Positions 62,010 to 64,000 of a DNA stretch of 64,000 bases are shown piece by piece (the stretch's first letter is position 1; every line of letters starts with the position of its first letter). The translations under genes and the position numbers were made by a program. The stretch covers positions 496,001-560,000 of the forward strand of contig BQMF02000137.1 of NCBI GenBank assembly GCA_027922465.2, read 5' to 3'. Below the pieces are notes generated by a model. It did no database searches. It had not been told where the DNA came from and saw only the letters and a program-made list of their open reading frames with translations. The stretch is from Turritopsis dohrnii (lineage: Eukaryota > Cnidaria > Hydrozoa > Anthoathecata > Oceaniidae).

Positions 62010-62145
62010 TCTTCCTTTCAACGCGAAAGTAAGCTCCTGCGAAATTTCCATTTAGAACAAAACTGCGAAAATCCGCAAAAATTCCCATTTTTTCCGCTTA
62101 ATTTCTATAAAAAAATCCGCGAAAATGTATTCCCTTTAGGTACTC
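62010..62145. mobile_element. GCGAAA-rich repeat, related to 55071-55230
   Basis: Words CTGCGAAATTTCC, CTGCGAAAATCCGC and TCCGCGAAAATGTATTCCCT match the interior and right end of the 55-kb element. The left boundary is unclear. Confidence 0.5.
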
Positions 62146-62609
62146 CATGTACGAGCGCTTTCACATATGAACCTATCCTTTTATCCTGCCTTCTTAGGGA
62201 TTGATCATAAATGTCAATCAATTCTGACTCCATGATATTTCAGACATGCGGTCTCTAGCAAAATGGCCGTTTTTTAAACAAACTAAGAAGTTTCTATATG
62301 ATGAGAGAATTATGCGTTTTCTCACAGGACAGTTTCAGACAAATGAAACAATTTTGAGGTTTTTCCTCTAGAATTACTGATTGAATGCAACGGAAACCCA
62401 GACGACATTTCGATATCCTTATGTTGTTCAATTGTAGCAATAGAAATTGGTTACATAATACCTTATCGGCCCTTTTTACGCCGGCCCCCTAATGTGGCGT
62501 TAATTTCGGTGCGCGGCGCTAAAAGGGCCGGTGTAAAAAGGGCCATAAAAATGGAAATTTTTCAAAAAATCGGCGTTATTTTTTAAAGTTGAAATTTAGA
62601 TTTGAAAAA

Positions 62610-62945
62610 ATGAAACAAACTTTAGATGTGAAAGAACTCTTTGGAGACAATGAAGAGTCAGATGAAGGGGAAGTTGAAGCAGAAATAGAGGTAGAATCAG
62701 ATGACGATGAGGGAATTTGAGAAAATAATCAGTGGCGGATCTAGGAGGTATGTCGAAATTTGTGTAGAAGAGTGTTAGCAATCTAACCATAAAAGAAAAG
62801 TGTTCAAATAATCCCATTGGTAATATAAATTGAATTCACAAATTATGTTAATGCTCTCCTACACAAATTTCGACATACCTCTAGATCCGCCACTGATAAT
62901 GAAAGCATTAATGAAAAAGAGGACGAAATAACTGTAATAGATTAA
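62610..62945 (+). pseudogene. Acidic ORF remnant interrupted by a MITE
   Basis: ATG 62610 reads MKQTLDVKELFGDNEESDEG, then an acidic run to EGI and a TGA. If the MITE at 62730-62895 and one copy of ATAAT are removed, the same frame continues ENNESINEKEDEITVID to TAA. The acidic content and the DEITVID end resemble the tail of the cargo gene at 28133-28709 (NDFIILD end). Function unknown. Confidence 0.45.
62730..62895. mobile_element. hAT-like MITE, CAGTGGCGGATCTAG family
   Basis: 166 bp with inverted ends CAGTGGCGGATCTAGGAGGT and CCTCTAGATCCGCCACTG, about 38 bp of TIR. ATAAT lies on both sides. A second member starts at 63918. Confidence 0.8.
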
Positions 62946-63248
62946 GTCTTACGATGTATTAGATGATATATATTCGAAGACATTTGTAGTATAAGTTAAA
63001 ATTTGAACAGAAAAAGTGAAAAATAGTGCTTAAAATTTTTTTTTTCTTTTTTACTTTTGAGGCGTAAATAACGGCCCTAAGTGGCGTTAAGGCAAAATCT
63101 TGGGGTGGCGGAATAAGGGCCGGCGTAAAAAGGGGCGATAAGGTATTCTTCATTTTTATTAATGGCTACCTGAAGATAATAAGAAAATGCTGTCCACTCA
63201 GTAGAGTCTCCAGAAAATCTATTTTACCTATATTTTTTCGGAAGTCGC

Positions 63249-63327
63249 CAACCTCAAAGCCGGGGTCTGTTGCCTTTTCAATATATGGACCCGTATATCG
63301 AAAAGGCAAGAGAGCCTGGGTTCGAGA
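63249..63327. mobile_element. Short hairpin MITE, CAACCTCG family, copy 3
   Basis: CAACCTCAAAGCCGGGGTCT to AGAGAGCCTGGGTTCGAGAT with TTGCCTTTTC inner arms; more decayed than copies 1 and 2. Confidence 0.65.
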
Positions 63328-63635
63328 TAGGGAAGTCACAAATGATGTTACGCTAATCGTACTTTCATCTCTCAAAAGTCTACTTATATATAAATCGTTG
63401 CATCCACCAAACGTTTTGATTTTAACTGAATATATTAACTTGTGCTTGCATGGAATCGAAAATGTGATCACCAAGTTCGGAATGAAGATCAACTAAAAGT
63501 TCGCTTTATCTCTTCATCAAGCTCAACTGCACGTTTTAGTTATAAAAAAATTGTGTTACTATATAGTAACACGTGGCCGATTATATACAAAGAGGACAAG
63601 GACATAACGTGCCTTGTGAATTTTCTGTGAAAATT

Positions 63636-63897
63636 GGCGCCGCAGTATAGTAGTCATCATTTTCGGAATTCATGCGAAAGGTCGGGATTCAATACCCCCT
63701 GGCGGCGATTCACTATGCATGAGTGGACGTAACAAATAGACGTCCATGACATGTGAAGGAAATTGGGCATGAGACCCTTCATTCACTTCGTATCACTGAG
63801 AAGTGTTAAATTACTCCGGGGGCCTCCAATCTATGCCGTGGCCCCTCCTGGAAAGCAGACGCAATAGCAACTGAGTAATAATTATAATAATAATTTT
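63636..63897 (+). repeat. tRNA-derived SINE with (TAA)n tail
   Basis: Degenerate A box (CAGTATAGTAGTC, about 63641-63653) and B box (GGTCGGGATTCAATACC, about 63680-63696) precede a GC-richer body. A TAATAATTATAATAATAAT tail ends it near 63897. Head, body and simple tail suggest a SINE of a different family from 6988-7312. Confidence 0.6.
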
Positions 63898-63917
63898 ACT
63901 GGAAGTTCCATAAATAA

Positions 63918-64000
63918 CACGGCGGATCTAGAGGGTAGTCGCAACTTGTGGAGAAGCGCATTAACATAATTTGTGAATTCAATCTATATTACCACAGAAA
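63918..64000. mobile_element. hAT-like MITE, CAGTGGCGGATCTAG family, cut by window end
   Basis: CACGGCGGATCTAGAGGGTA and AACATAATTTGTGAATTCAA match the right half of 62730-62895 in inverse orientation. The other end lies beyond the window. Confidence 0.75.

Larger units (their letters stand above)
62461..63143. mobile_element. Non-autonomous pogo-like element with acidic ORF remnant
   Basis: Inverted ends CCTTATCGGCCCTTTTTACG and CGTAAAAAGGGGCGATAAGG are flanked by TA. The first nine bases CCTTATCGG equal the tip of the complete pogo element at 27933. Subterminal GGCGTTA / TAACGCC and GGCCGG words recur. It contains a small acidic frame and a nested MITE. Confidence 0.8.

Overview
This is an AT-rich, intron-bearing eukaryotic nuclear window from an animal. 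The best guess is a cnidarian or another early-branching metazoan. The reasons are a many-exon animal INO80, a clear POLR1C tail, an RBM4/Lark-type RNA-binding protein, intronless lineage-specific class A GPCRs, and a dense load of pogo, PIF/Harbinger, mariner and hAT-like elements, CR1/Jockey-like LINEs, a Penelope-like fragment and tRNA-derived SINEs. Species cannot be named from the sequence.

Layout. 1-0.8 kb: last two exons of POLR1C (+). 1.3-2.75 kb: intronless 12-TM MFS transporter (-), tail to tail with it. 5.1-6.5 and 9.6-11.0 kb: a recent tandem duplication, each copy with an intronless class A GPCR (+). Between them lie a tRNA-derived SINE and two LINE endonuclease fragments meeting tail to tail. 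12.2-16.2 kb: a fold-back element with arms of over 1 kb. 16.4-18.2 kb: a decayed mariner-type transposase and a GC-rich-ended MITE. 18.4-19.5 kb: a third intronless GPCR (-). 19.8-27.4 kb: MITEs, some nested, and a decayed LINE. 27.9-31.2 kb: a complete pogo-like transposon with perfect terminal repeats, an open two-exon transposase and a divergent HIRAN-like cargo gene. 31.2-32.4 kb: LINE and Penelope fragments.

34.5-49.6 kb: the complete INO80 gene (-). I resolved it into 36 coding exons whose splice phases all agree, giving 1448 residues. 49.6-49.9 kb: a shared divergent promoter. 49.9-56.4 kb: a 7-exon RBM4/Lark-like gene (+, 298 residues) whose first intron holds nested transposons. 57-64 kb: transposon-rich sequence with several TIR elements, a truncated CENP-B/pogo DNA-binding fragment, three related short hairpin MITEs, a non-autonomous element sharing the tip of the 27.9 kb pogo element, and a SINE.

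Functionally the host genes are housekeeping (POLR1C, INO80, an RNA-binding protein) plus a small cluster of orphan receptors and a transporter. The most unusual object is the pogo-like element with a second, oppositely oriented gene resembling a HIRAN domain followed by an acidic tail. A non-autonomous relative at 62.5 kb keeps a similar acidic tail.
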